Program-made: the position numbers and the translations under genes | Source of the DNA: JABSOG01 sp041583135 | GTDB lineage: Bacteria; Pseudomonadota; Gammaproteobacteria; Enterobacterales; Alteromonadaceae | Length of the DNA stretch: 50,529 nt | Reading direction: 5' to 3' | NCBI GenBank assembly: GCA_041583135.1 | Contig: JBFHGJ010000035.1 | Span: 1 to 50,529 of the forward strand | The notes under the pieces: generated by a model | The model's database searches: none | What the model saw: the letters and a program-made list of their open reading frames with translations, nothing else | What the model was told of the DNA's origin: nothing | Shown here: positions 40,185-49,629 of the stretch, piece by piece | How the letters are laid out: the number at the start of each line of letters is the position of its first letter | Position numbering within the stretch: position 1 is the stretch's first letter

Positions 40185-43100
40185 ATGGCTTACTCTTATT
40201 CTGAAAAGAAACGTATCCGCAAAGACTTTGGTAAACGCCAACAGGTAATGGATATTCCATATCTATTGCAAATTCAGCTAGAGTCTTTCAAAAGCTATAT
40301 TGAAGCCGATGTGGACGGCAATTGCGGAATGGAATCGGCCTTCCGTTCTGTTTTCCCAATCAAGGCCTATTCAGGTCATTCGGAACTTCAATATGTATCA
40401 TACCGCATCGGCGATCCGATTTTTGACGTTAAAGAATGTCAAATCCGCGGTGTCACCTACTCGGCCTCATTGCGAGTCAAACTGCGTTTGGTCATCTACG
40501 ATAAAGATGGCGCACCGGATACTGTAAAAGATATCCGCGAGCAGGAAGTCTACATGGGTGAGATCCCCTTGATGACTGAGAACGGTACTTTCGTCATCAA
40601 CGGGACCGAGCGTGTTATCGTTTCCCAGTTGCACCGTTCACCAGGCGTGTTCTTTGACCACGATAAAGGCAAAACACACTCTTCTGGTAAAGTTTTATAT
40701 AATGCCCGCGTTATTCCTTACCGCGGCTCATGGCTCGATTTCGAGTTTGACGTAAAAGATAATCTGTTCGTGCGTATCGACCGTCGTCGTAAAATGCCGG
40801 CGACTATTATCTTACGTGCACTCGAGTACACGACCGAGCAAATGCTTGAAATGTTCTTCGAGTTCGACACCTTCACTATCAGTGAAAAAGGTGTGCGTTT
40901 GACTTTGATCCCGTCACGTCTTCGTGGTGAGACTGCCCATTTTGATATCAAAGACAACGAAGGCAATATCGTCGTCGAAGCTGGCCGTCGTGTCACTGCT
41001 CGTCATATCCGTCAGCTTGAAAAAGCCAATGTGACCAAACTCGATGTACCACACGAGTATTTGGTCGATCGTGCTTTGGCGAAAAACTACGTCAATGAAT
41101 CTACCGGTGAAATCGTCGGCGCTGCCAACCAGGAAGTGACCCTAGAGTTGTTGGCAGAGTTGATCAAAGCCGGTTACAACACCATTGAGACCCTGTACAC
41201 CAATGAATTGGATAGCGGTGCCTATATCTCAAATACCTTGCGCGCAGATTCAAGCGTTGATCGCTTAGATGCGCTGATTGAGATTTATCGCATGATGCGT
41301 CCGGGTGAGCCGCCAACAAAAGAGTCGGCAGAAGCCTTGTTCAAAAACTTGTTCTTCACTGATGAGCGCTATGACCTCTCAAGTGTTGGTCGTATGAAGT
41401 TCAACCGCCGCGTAGGCCGTGACGAGTTGACCGGTGAAGGCATCTTGAGCAACGAAGATATCATCGAGGTAATGAAAACCTTGATCGACATCCGTAACGG
41501 TAAAGGCGAAGTTGACGACATCGACCACTTAGGTAACCGTCGTATCCGTAGCGTTGGTGAAATGGCCGAAAACCAATTCCGTGTTGGTTTGGTTCGTGTT
41601 GAACGTGCTGTTCGCGAGCGTTTGAGCTTGGGCGACCTCGACGGCGTTATGCCACAGGATTTGATTAACGCCAAGCCGATTTCGGCTGCCGTTAAAGAGT
41701 TCTTTGGTTCTAGCCAGTTGTCACAGTTCATGGACCAAAACAACCCGCTGTCGGAAATTACCCACAAGCGTCGTATTTCAGCCTTAGGCCCGGGTGGTTT
41801 GACCCGTGAGCGTGCAGGCTTTGAGGTGCGTGACGTACATCCGACGCACTATGGTCGTGTTTGTCCAATCGAGACCCCTGAGGGTCCAAACATCGGTTTG
41901 ATCAACTCATTGTCAATCTATGCCAAAACCAATACTTACGGCTTCTTGGAAACCCCATACCGCCGTGTAGACAATGGTTATGTGACCGATGAAATCGAAT
42001 ACCTTTCTGCTATCGAAGAAGGTAACTTCGTTATCGCTCAGGCCAACGTTGAAATGGACGAAGAGAATATGTTGGTGCCTGACACCAATGGTAATATTCA
42101 ATGTCGTTACAAAAACGAGTTTGAGCTGAAGCAGGCTGAAGAAGTTCAGTATATGGACGTATCAAGCCAGCAGATCGTATCGGTTGCAGCAAACCTTATC
42201 CCATTCCTAGAGCACGATGATGCTAACCGTGCCTTGATGGGATCAAACATGCAACGTCAGGCTGTTCCTACTTTGCGTGCCGACAAACCTTTGGTTGGTA
42301 CTGGTATGGAGCGCATCGTAGCGCGTGATTCTGGTGTATGTATCGTTGCTAAACGCGCAGGTACTGTGTCTTTCGTAGACGCCAGCCGAATCGTAATCGA
42401 TGTTGTGCCTGAGCAAATGATCCCGGGCGAAGCCGGTATCGACATTTATACTTTGACCAAGTACACCCGTTCTAACCAAAACACCTGTATCAACCAGCGT
42501 CCAACGGTTTCTGTTGGTGAGCCGGTAGTTAAAGGTGACATTCTTGCCGACGGTCCTTCAACCGACTTAGGTGAGTTGGCCCTTGGTCAAAACCTTCGCG
42601 TGGCGTTCATGCCATGGAACGGTTATAACTTCGAAGACTCGATTTTGTTGTCAGAGCGTGTGGTTGAAGAAGACCGCTTGACGACTATCCATATTCAAGA
42701 ATTGAGCTGTATTGCCCGTGATACCAAGTTGGGTTCTGAGGACATCGTTGCCGATATTCCAAACGTCGGTGAAGCTGCCCTGTCTAAGCTTGACGAATCC
42801 GGTATCGTTTATATCGGTGCCGAAGTCAAAGGCGGTGATATTCTCGTTGGTAAAGTAACGCCTAAAGGTGAAACTCAGCTGACCCCTGAAGAGAAGCTAC
42901 TAAGAGCCATCTTCGGTGAGAAAGCGGCTGATGTTAAAGACACCTCATTGCGCGTGCCTAACAGTGTCTCTGGTACTGTTATCGACGTTCAGGTATTTAC
43001 CCGTGACGGCGTTGAAAAAGACAAACGTGCGCTTGAAATCGAAGACATGCAGCTGCGTGAAGTGAAGAAAGACTTGAATGAAGAATTCAAGATCTTAGAG

Positions 43101-44222
43101 GCCGGTATCCGTGCCCGTGCAACACCATTGCTGCTTAAAGGTGGTTTCTCGCAAGACCGTGTCAACGGTATGACAACCGCCGACTTACTTGGCCAAAACC
43201 TGGCGGACGAAGCCGATCAAACTGCACTTGAGCAGTTGTGTGATCAGCACGCCGACATCAAAGCCGAGTACGACAACAAGTTTGAGGTTAAGCGTCGTAA
43301 GATCACCCAAGGTGATGACCTTGCCCCTGGCGTATTGAAGATCGTTAAGGTTTACCTTGCCGTTAAACGTCGCATTCAGCCTGGTGATAAAATGGCTGGT
43401 CGTCACGGTAACAAAGGTGTTATCTCAACCATCGTGCCTGTTGAAGATATGCCATACGACGAATCAGGTAACCCGGTCGATATCGTATTGAACCCGCTGG
43501 GTGTACCATCGCGTATGAATATCGGTCAGATCTTAGAAACCCACTTGGGCCTTGCGGCCAAAGGTATTGGTGAGAAGATTGACCGCATGGTTAAAGCCAA
43601 AGCCCGCGTTGAAGAATTGCGCGAGTTCTTAGGCCGCGTCTACTCGTTGGGCCGCGTCCGTCAAAAAGTGAAAATTGAAACTTTCACCGACGATGAAGTG
43701 ATCCGTTTGTCGCAAAATCTGCGCGCCGGTTTACCGACGGCAACGCCTGCGTTTGACGGTGCCTTAGAAGCCGAGATCAAAGAACTGCTTGAGCTGGGCG
43801 ATTTGCCGACCTCAGGTCAGCTTAAGTTGTTCGACGGCCGTACTGGTAATGAATTCGAGCGTCCTGTAACTGTCGGTTACATGTACATGCTGAAACTCAA
43901 CCACTTGGTTGATGACAAGATGCACGCCCGTTCAACCGGTTCTTACTCTTTGGTTACCCAGCAGCCGCTTGGTGGTAAAGCTCAATTTGGTGGTCAGCGA
44001 TTCGGTGAGATGGAGGTATGGGCACTTGAAGCATACGGTGCCGCCTACACCTTGCAGGAAATGTTGACCGTCAAGTCTGATGACGTCAATGGTCGTACTA
44101 AGATGTATAAAAACATCGTCGATGGCGACCATCGGATGGAACCAGGAATGCCGGAATCCTTTAACGTATTGCTTAAAGAGATCCGCTCACTGGGCATCAA
44201 CATCGAACTCGAAGAGCAATAA
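40185..44222 (+). CDS. rpoB: RNA polymerase subunit beta
   Basis: A protein of 1345 residues, three longer than E. coli. The rifampicin pocket reads FGSSQLSQFMDQNNPLSE, THKRRISALGPGGL, with all residues of the sensitive type. Further marks are YGRVCPIETPEGPNIGLINSL, MPWNGYNFEDSI and the C-terminal GRTKMYKNIVDGDH and KAQFGGQRFGEMEVWALEA(Y). It pairs with beta' at the active centre. ATG at 40185 is preceded by GAGG. Confidence 0.99.
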   Translation: MAYSYSEKKRIRKDFGKRQQVMDIPYLLQIQLESFKSYIEADVDGNCGMESAFRSVFPIKAYSGHSELQYVSYRIGDPIFDVKECQIRGVTYSASLRVKLRLVIYDKDGAPDTVKDIREQEVYMGEIPLMTENGTFVINGTERVIVSQLHRSPGVFFDHDKGKTHSSGKVLYNARVIPYRGSWLDFEFDVKDNLFVRIDRRRKMPATIILRALEYTTEQMLEMFFEFDTFTISEKGVRLTLIPSRLRGETAHFDIKDNEGNIVVEAGRRVTARHIRQLEKANVTKLDVPHEYLVDRALAKNYVNESTGEIVGAANQEVTLELLAELIKAGYNTIETLYTNELDSGAYISNTLRADSSVDRLDALIEIYRMMRPGEPPTKESAEALFKNLFFTDERYDLSSVGRMKFNRRVGRDELTGEGILSNEDIIEVMKTLIDIRNGKGEVDDIDHLGNRRIRSVGEMAENQFRVGLVRVERAVRERLSLGDLDGVMPQDLINAKPISAAVKEFFGSSQLSQFMDQNNPLSEITHKRRISALGPGGLTRERAGFEVRDVHPTHYGRVCPIETPEGPNIGLINSLSIYAKTNTYGFLETPYRRVDNGYVTDEIEYLSAIEEGNFVIAQANVEMDEENMLVPDTNGNIQCRYKNEFELKQAEEVQYMDVSSQQIVSVAANLIPFLEHDDANRALMGSNMQRQAVPTLRADKPLVGTGMERIVARDSGVCIVAKRAGTVSFVDASRIVIDVVPEQMIPGEAGIDIYTLTKYTRSNQNTCINQRPTVSVGEPVVKGDILADGPSTDLGELALGQNLRVAFMPWNGYNFEDSILLSERVVEEDRLTTIHIQELSCIARDTKLGSEDIVADIPNVGEAALSKLDESGIVYIGAEVKGGDILVGKVTPKGETQLTPEEKLLRAIFGEKAADVKDTSLRVPNSVSGTVIDVQVFTRDGVEKDKRALEIEDMQLREVKKDLNEEFKILEAGIRARATPLLLKGGFSQDRVNGMTTADLLGQNLADEADQTALEQLCDQHADIKAEYDNKFEVKRRKITQGDDLAPGVLKIVKVYLAVKRRIQPGDKMAGRHGNKGVISTIVPVEDMPYDESGNPVDIVLNPLGVPSRMNIGQILETHLGLAAKGIGEKIDRMVKAKARVEELREFLGRVYSLGRVRQKVKIETFTDDEVIRLSQNLRAGLPTATPAFDGALEAEIKELLELGDLPTSGQLKLFDGRTGNEFERPVTVGYMYMLKLNHLVDDKMHARSTGSYSLVTQQPLGGKAQFGGQRFGEMEVWALEAYGAAYTLQEMLTVKSDDVNGRTKMYKNIVDGDHRMEPGMPESFNVLLKEIRSLGINIELEEQ

Positions 44223-44243
44223 TTTGCCGATTTGAATATGGAG

Positions 44244-44268
44244 AGCGGTCTAATTTCCGACCGCTTTT
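44244..44268 (+). terminator. Terminator-like hairpin between rpoB and rpoC
   Basis: AGCGGTC and GACCGCT form a perfect 7-bp stem with an 8-base loop, then TTTT, GA and TTTTT. It lies in the 73-base gap between rpoB and rpoC. Full termination is unlikely because both subunits are needed equally; it may be an RNA stability or pausing element. Confidence 0.5.
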
Positions 44269-44295
44269 GATTTTTAACTCCGACAGGAGATAAAA

Positions 44296-47200
44296 GTGAA
44301 AGATTTACTTAAGTTTTTAAAGCAACAAAACAAGACCGAAGAGTTCGATGCGATTCGAATCGGCCTAGCGTCACCGGATATGATCCGTTCATGGTCTTAC
44401 GGTGAAGTTAAAAAGCCGGAAACCATCAACTATCGTACTTTCAAACCTGAGCGTGACGGTTTGTTCTGTGCCCGTATCTTTGGCCCGATCAAAGATTACG
44501 AATGTTTGTGCGGTAAGTACAAGCGTTTGAAACACCGTGGTGTGATTTGTGAAAAGTGTGGCGTTGAAGTTACCTTGACCAAAGTCCGTCGTGACCGTAT
44601 GGGTCACATTGAGTTGGCAAGCCCTGTAGCGCACATCTGGTTCTTGAAATCATTGCCATCTCGTATCGGCTTGATGTTGGATATGACGTTGCGTGATATT
44701 GAGCGCGTACTTTACTTCGAATCTTTTGTGGTGATCGAGCCGGGTATGACCCCGCTTGAGAAAGGCCAGATGTTGACCGAAGAAGAGTATCTTGATGCGC
44801 TTGAAGAACACGGTGATGAATTCGACGCCAAAATGGGCGCCGAAGCCGTATTGGCGTTGTTGCAAGAACTTGACTTAGGTGGCCTTATCCGCGAAATGCG
44901 TGAAGAGTTGCCGGCCATCAATTCTGAAACTAAGCGCAAGAAATTGACCAAGCGTTTGAAATTGTTTGAAGCGTTCCATCAATCAGGCAATAAGCCTGAG
45001 TGGATGATCATGAACGTATTGCCAATTTTGCCACCTGACTTACGTCCTTTGGTACCGCTTGACGGCGGCCGCTTTGCGACCAGTGACTTGAATGACCTGT
45101 ATCGCCGCGTCATCAACCGTAACAACCGTTTGAAGCGTCTATTGGACCTTGCTGCGCCTGACATTATCGTGCGCAACGAAAAGCGTATGTTGCAAGAAGC
45201 GGTTGATGCCTTGTTAGATAATGGCCGTCGTGGTCGTGCCATCACAGGTTCGAACAAGCGTCCACTTAAATCTTTGGCCGATATGATCAAAGGTAAACAA
45301 GGTCGTTTCCGTCAAAACCTCTTGGGTAAACGTGTAGACTACTCTGGCCGTTCGGTTATCGTGGTAGGTCCTACGCTTAAACTGCATCAGTGTGGTTTGC
45401 CTAAGAAGATGGGTCTTGAGCTATTTAAACCATTTATCTACGGTAAATTGGAAGCCCGTGGTTTAGCCACCACCATCAAAGCTGCCAAGAAAATGGTAGA
45501 ACGTGAAGTGCCAGAGGTTTGGGATATCCTTGATGAGGTTATCCGTGAGCATCCAATCCTGCTCAACCGTGCACCAACACTTCATAGATTGGGTATTCAG
45601 GCGTTTGAGCCGGTACTGATCGAAGGTAAAGCCATTCAATTGCACCCACTCGTTTGTGCGGCCTATAACGCCGACTTCGATGGTGACCAAATGGCGGTTC
45701 ACTTACCATTGACCATTGAAGCACAGCTTGAAGCCCGTGCCTTGATGATGTCTACCAACAACATCTTATCACCTGCCTCTGGTGACCCTATCATCGTACC
45801 TTCACAGGACGTTGTATTGGGCCTTTACTATATGACCCGCGAAAAAATCAATGCTCGCGGCGAAGGCATGGTATTTAAAGATCTGAAAGAAGCGGAAAAA
45901 GCTTACCGAACCGGTCAGGCTGAACTGCACGCTCGCGTTAAAGTACGTATCACCGAGCATGTTCGCATCAAAGGTGAAGACGGTATTACTTTCGAGCCTG
46001 TGACATCGATTAAAGATACGACTGTTGGTCGTGCGATTTTCTCACAGATCATTCCTAAAGGTTTGCCGTTCAGCGTGCTGAGCAATGCCTTAGGTAAAAA
46101 ACAGATCTCACGTCTAATCGATACTTGTTATCGTGAACTGGGTCTTAAGACCACCGTTATTTTTGCCGACCAGATCATGTACACCGGTTTCCATTATGCG
46201 ATGCTCTCTGGTGCCTCGGTTGGTATCGACGATATGGTCATCCCTGATGAGAAAGCGCCGATTATCGCCGACGCTAAATCTCAGGTAGATGAAATTCAAG
46301 AGCAGTTCCAATCTGGTTTGGTTACCGCTGGTGAAAAATACAATAAGATCATCGATATTTGGTCAACCGCCAATGAGCGCGTGTCAAAAGCGATGATGGA
46401 TAACCTCTCCACCGAAGTGGTGATCAACCGTGACGGTGAAGAAGAAACTCAAGCATCATTCAACGCTATCTTTATGATGGCCGACTCTGGTGCTCGTGGT
46501 AGCGCCGCCCAGATCCGTCAGCTTGCTGGTATGCGTGGTCTGATGGCAAAACCAGATGGTTCAATCATCGAAACTCCAATCGTCGCGAACTTCCGTGAAG
46601 GTTTGAACGTACTTCAGTACTTCATCTCAACTCACGGTGCGCGTAAAGGTTTGGCCGATACCGCACTTAAAACCGCTAACTCGGGTTACTTGACGCGTCG
46701 TTTGGTTGACGTGGCACAAGATTTGGTTGTTATCGAGCAAGATTGTGGCACCGAAGAAGGCGTCTTGATGAAGCCGCTTATCGAAGGTGGCGATATCGTA
46801 GAGCCGCTTAGAGAGCGTGTATTGGGTCGTGTGACCGCAGTAGATTACATCAAGCCGGGCGAAACCGAGGTGCTTATTCCTCGTAATACCCTTATCGACG
46901 AAAAAATGTGTGACTTCATCGAAGAACACTCTGTCGATGAGTTGATGGTACGCTCAGTAATCACCTGTGATACTGACTTTGGTGTTTGTGCCAACTGTTA
47001 TGGCCGTGATTTGGCCCGTGGTCACATCATCAATGAAGGTGAGGCCATCGGTGTTGCAGCTGCTCAATCAATCGGTGAGCCGGGCACACAGCTGACCATG
47101 CGTACCTTCCACATCGGTGGTGCGGCATCAAGGGCGTCTGCGGAGAACTCGGTTCAGGTTAAAACCACAGGTACTATGAAGCTTCATAATTCTAAGTACG

Positions 47201-48498
47201 TTACCAACACCGATGACAAGATTGTTATTACCTCACGTTCAACCGAAGTCACCATGACTGACGAACACGGTCGTGAGAAAGAGCGTTATAAGCTCCCTTA
47301 CGGTGCGGTATTGTCGGTTAAAGACAACGCCAAGGTTGAAGCTGGGCAAACCATTGCATTGTGGGACCCGCATTCACATCCAATTATTACCGAGCGTGTG
47401 GCTGAGGTTAGCTTCTCTGATGTTGATGACTCTAACACCGAGGTTCAGGTTGACGATTTGACCGGTTTGACCCGTACAGTGGTTAAAGACTTGTCAATGT
47501 TTAATGCTAAAGAGCCTAAGCTTATCCTTAAAGGTGAAGACGGCGCATTGCAAGAGATTAAGATGCCAAGCTTTGCCACCATTGAGGCCAAAGACGGCAC
47601 CACAGCTAATGCCGGTGACATTCTTGCCCGTATCCCGCAAGAAAGCTCGAAGACCCGTGATATTACCGGTGGTCTACCACGAGTTGCCGACTTGTTTGAA
47701 GCGCGTAAGCCGAAAGATCCTGCCATCTTGGCTGAGATCTCTGGTACCGTTTCATTCGGTAAAGAGACCAAAGGTAAGCGTCGCTTGGTTATCACCCCGG
47801 AAAAAGGTGATCAACACGAAGAGATGATCCCGAAATGGCGTCAGATGAACGTGTTTGAAGGTGAAACGGTTGCCCGTGGTGAGGTTATCGCCGAGGGTGC
47901 TGAGTCTGCCCATGACATCTTACGTTTGCGTGGCGTTAACGCTGTAGCTAACTACATCGTCAATGAGGTTCAGGAAGTTTACCGACTACAAGGCGTTAAG
48001 ATTAACGATAAGCACATTGAAGTTATCGTTCGTCAGATGTTACGTAAGTGTATCATCACCGATGCCGGTGACAGCAACTTCATCGTTGGTGAGCAGCTTG
48101 AGGTTTCACGTGTGGTAATTGCCAACCGTCATTTAGAAGCGCAAGGCAAGATCACCGCGAAGTTTGAACTACAGTTGTTGGGTATTACCAAAGCATCGCT
48201 TGCCACTGAGTCATTTATCTCAGCAGCATCGTTCCAGGAAACTACCCGCGTATTGACCGAAGCAGCCGTTAGCGGTAAAGCCGATGAGTTGCGTGGTCTG
48301 AAAGAGAACGTTATCGTGGGTCGTTTGATCCCGGCTGGTACTGGTTTTGCGCATCATAAAGAGCGCATCCGTAAACGCCGCGACCGTGACGTTCAAGAAG
48401 TGGCCGAGTCTTCGGTCAGTGCCGTTGAGGCAGAAAAGGCATTGGTGGACGCACTCAATGCCAGCTTAACCGGTGACGATTCAAACGGCGGTATTTAA
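44296..48498 (+). CDS. rpoC: RNA polymerase subunit beta'
   Basis: A protein of 1400 residues. The N-terminal zinc site is visible in CLCGKYKRLKHRGVICEKCG, the catalytic Mg loop NADFDGDQMAVH has Asp at 460, 462 and 464 exactly as in E. coli, and the second zinc site uses the Cys of CDTDFGVCANCYGRD (and an upstream Cys). It starts with GTG at 44296 with AGGAG upstream. The C-terminal tail is slightly variable (LNASLTGDDSNGGI). A strong terminator follows. Confidence 0.99.
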   Translation: MKDLLKFLKQQNKTEEFDAIRIGLASPDMIRSWSYGEVKKPETINYRTFKPERDGLFCARIFGPIKDYECLCGKYKRLKHRGVICEKCGVEVTLTKVRRDRMGHIELASPVAHIWFLKSLPSRIGLMLDMTLRDIERVLYFESFVVIEPGMTPLEKGQMLTEEEYLDALEEHGDEFDAKMGAEAVLALLQELDLGGLIREMREELPAINSETKRKKLTKRLKLFEAFHQSGNKPEWMIMNVLPILPPDLRPLVPLDGGRFATSDLNDLYRRVINRNNRLKRLLDLAAPDIIVRNEKRMLQEAVDALLDNGRRGRAITGSNKRPLKSLADMIKGKQGRFRQNLLGKRVDYSGRSVIVVGPTLKLHQCGLPKKMGLELFKPFIYGKLEARGLATTIKAAKKMVEREVPEVWDILDEVIREHPILLNRAPTLHRLGIQAFEPVLIEGKAIQLHPLVCAAYNADFDGDQMAVHLPLTIEAQLEARALMMSTNNILSPASGDPIIVPSQDVVLGLYYMTREKINARGEGMVFKDLKEAEKAYRTGQAELHARVKVRITEHVRIKGEDGITFEPVTSIKDTTVGRAIFSQIIPKGLPFSVLSNALGKKQISRLIDTCYRELGLKTTVIFADQIMYTGFHYAMLSGASVGIDDMVIPDEKAPIIADAKSQVDEIQEQFQSGLVTAGEKYNKIIDIWSTANERVSKAMMDNLSTEVVINRDGEEETQASFNAIFMMADSGARGSAAQIRQLAGMRGLMAKPDGSIIETPIVANFREGLNVLQYFISTHGARKGLADTALKTANSGYLTRRLVDVAQDLVVIEQDCGTEEGVLMKPLIEGGDIVEPLRERVLGRVTAVDYIKPGETEVLIPRNTLIDEKMCDFIEEHSVDELMVRSVITCDTDFGVCANCYGRDLARGHIINEGEAIGVAAAQSIGEPGTQLTMRTFHIGGAASRASAENSVQVKTTGTMKLHNSKYVTNTDDKIVITSRSTEVTMTDEHGREKERYKLPYGAVLSVKDNAKVEAGQTIALWDPHSHPIITERVAEVSFSDVDDSNTEVQVDDLTGLTRTVVKDLSMFNAKEPKLILKGEDGALQEIKMPSFATIEAKDGTTANAGDILARIPQESSKTRDITGGLPRVADLFEARKPKDPAILAEISGTVSFGKETKGKRRLVITPEKGDQHEEMIPKWRQMNVFEGETVARGEVIAEGAESAHDILRLRGVNAVANYIVNEVQEVYRLQGVKINDKHIEVIVRQMLRKCIITDAGDSNFIVGEQLEVSRVVIANRHLEAQGKITAKFELQLLGITKASLATESFISAASFQETTRVLTEAAVSGKADELRGLKENVIVGRLIPAGTGFAHHKERIRKRRDRDVQEVAESSVSAVEAEKALVDALNASLTGDDSNGGI

Positions 48499-48502
48499 TC
48501 GA

Positions 48503-48529
48503 TGTGGGTGAAATATCACCCACATTTTT
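48503..48529 (+). terminator. Rho-independent terminator of rpoBC
   Basis: TGTGGGTGA / TCACCCACA, a perfect 9-bp stem with an AATA loop, followed by TTTTT, 4 bases after the rpoC stop. Confidence 0.93.
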
Positions 48530-48538
48530 AATTAAATA

Positions 48539-48567
48539 TTGACAGCTCAAAGTTTCGTCATTAGAAT
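48539..48567 (+). promoter_or_regulatory. Promoter of the str operon (rpsL-rpsG-fusA)
   Basis: Consensus TTGACA (48539-48544) and TAGAAT (48562-48567) are 17 bases apart. The -10 element overlaps the 5' arm of a long hairpin (48565-48608). The leader to rpsL is about 105 bases. Confidence 0.88.
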
Positions 48568-48611
48568 TCCGCGACCCTTATTACCGTGAGGTAAAAGGGT
48601 GCGGAATTTTT
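48565..48611 (+). terminator. Terminator-like hairpin overlapping the str promoter
   Basis: AATTCCGC pairs with GCGGAATT (48601-48608), ACCCTT with AAGGGT and TTACC with GGTAA around a short loop, ending in TTTTT. RNA reading through from rpoC could fold the whole hairpin. RNA starting at the local promoter (about 48574) lacks the outer 5' arm, so it keeps only the inner ACCCTT...AAGGGT stem. That suggests a one-way block: readthrough stopped, new starts allowed. Confidence 0.65.
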
Positions 48612-48678
48612 CACGTTTATGAGCGTTTCAATTTCTGTAATGGAAATTGCAACATCTTTAATCAACTTAGGAGCATAA

Positions 48679-49053
48679 ATGGCTACTATTAACCAATTGG
48701 TGCGCAAGCCACGTGTAAAGCAAGTTGCTAAGAGCAACGTGCCAGCACTAGAAGCTTGTCCACAACGTCGTGGTGTATGTACTCGTGTATATACTACTAC
48801 CCCTAAAAAACCTAACTCAGCACTACGTAAAGTTGCTCGTGTACGTTTGACTAACGGCCATGAAGTAACTTCATACATCGGTGGTGAAGGTCACAACCTG
48901 CAAGAGCATAGCGTTATCCTTATCCGTGGTGGCCGTGTTAAAGACTTGCCAGGTGTTCGCTATCACACAGTCCGTGGTGCGCTTGACTGTTCAGGTGTTA
49001 ACGACCGTCGTCAAGGCCGCTCTAAGTACGGCGCGAAAAGGCCGAAGTCTTAA
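48679..49053 (+). CDS. rpsL: 30S ribosomal protein S12
   Basis: A protein of 124 residues in the decoding centre. The conserved TTTPKKPNSALRKVARV has Lys at 43 and GGRVKDLPGVRYHTVRG carries the second accuracy Lys; both are wild type for streptomycin sensitivity. TAGGAG precedes the ATG. It is the first gene of the str operon. Confidence 0.98.
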   Translation: MATINQLVRKPRVKQVAKSNVPALEACPQRRGVCTRVYTTTPKKPNSALRKVARVRLTNGHEVTSYIGGEGHNLQEHSVILIRGGRVKDLPGVRYHTVRGALDCSGVNDRRQGRSKYGAKRPKS

Positions 49054-49131
49054 CGGATCTCCGTTAGTAAGGCCAAACACATTTAATTTTAAAGTTTTGG
49101 GTTAATACCTGAATATATCGGAGATTACACA

Positions 49132-49602
49132 ATGCCTAGAAGAAGAGTTGTCGGAGCACGCAAAATTCTTCCTGATCCAAAGTTCAAATCTGAACTATTG
49201 GCAAAATTTATCAATGTTTTGATGCTTGACGGTAAAAAGTCAATTGCAGAAAAAATCATTTATGGCGCATTAGACATCGCTGCTGAAAAAACCGGTAAAG
49301 ATCACTTGGTTGTTTTAGAAGAAGCGTTGGAAAACGTGCGTCCTAGCGTCGAGGTTAAATCTCGTCGTGTTGGTGGTTCTACCTACCAAGTTCCTTGTGA
49401 AGTACGTCCTACTCGTCGTAATGCACTGGGTATGCGTTGGTTGGTTGAAGCCGCTCGTAAACGTGGTGAAAAATCTATGGCACAGCGTTTGGCTAATGAA
49501 ATGGCCGATGCTACTGCCAACAAAGGCGCAGCAGTCAAGAAACGTGAAGACGTTCACAAAATGGCTGAAGCGAACAAAGCATTCGCACATTACCGCTGGT
49601 AA
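49132..49602 (+). CDS. rpsG: 30S ribosomal protein S7
   Basis: A protein of 156 residues, MPRRRVVGARKILPDPKF at the start and REDVHKMAEANKAFAHYRW at the end, the standard length without the E. coli K-12 extension. It organises the 30S head and, in E. coli, represses the str operon by binding between rpsL and rpsG; here that gap is 78 bases. Confidence 0.98.
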   Translation: MPRRRVVGARKILPDPKFKSELLAKFINVLMLDGKKSIAEKIIYGALDIAAEKTGKDHLVVLEEALENVRPSVEVKSRRVGGSTYQVPCEVRPTRRNALGMRWLVEAARKRGEKSMAQRLANEMADATANKGAAVKKREDVHKMAEANKAFAHYRW

Positions 49603-49629
49603 TCAAGAAGGCACTTTTAAGAGGATCCT

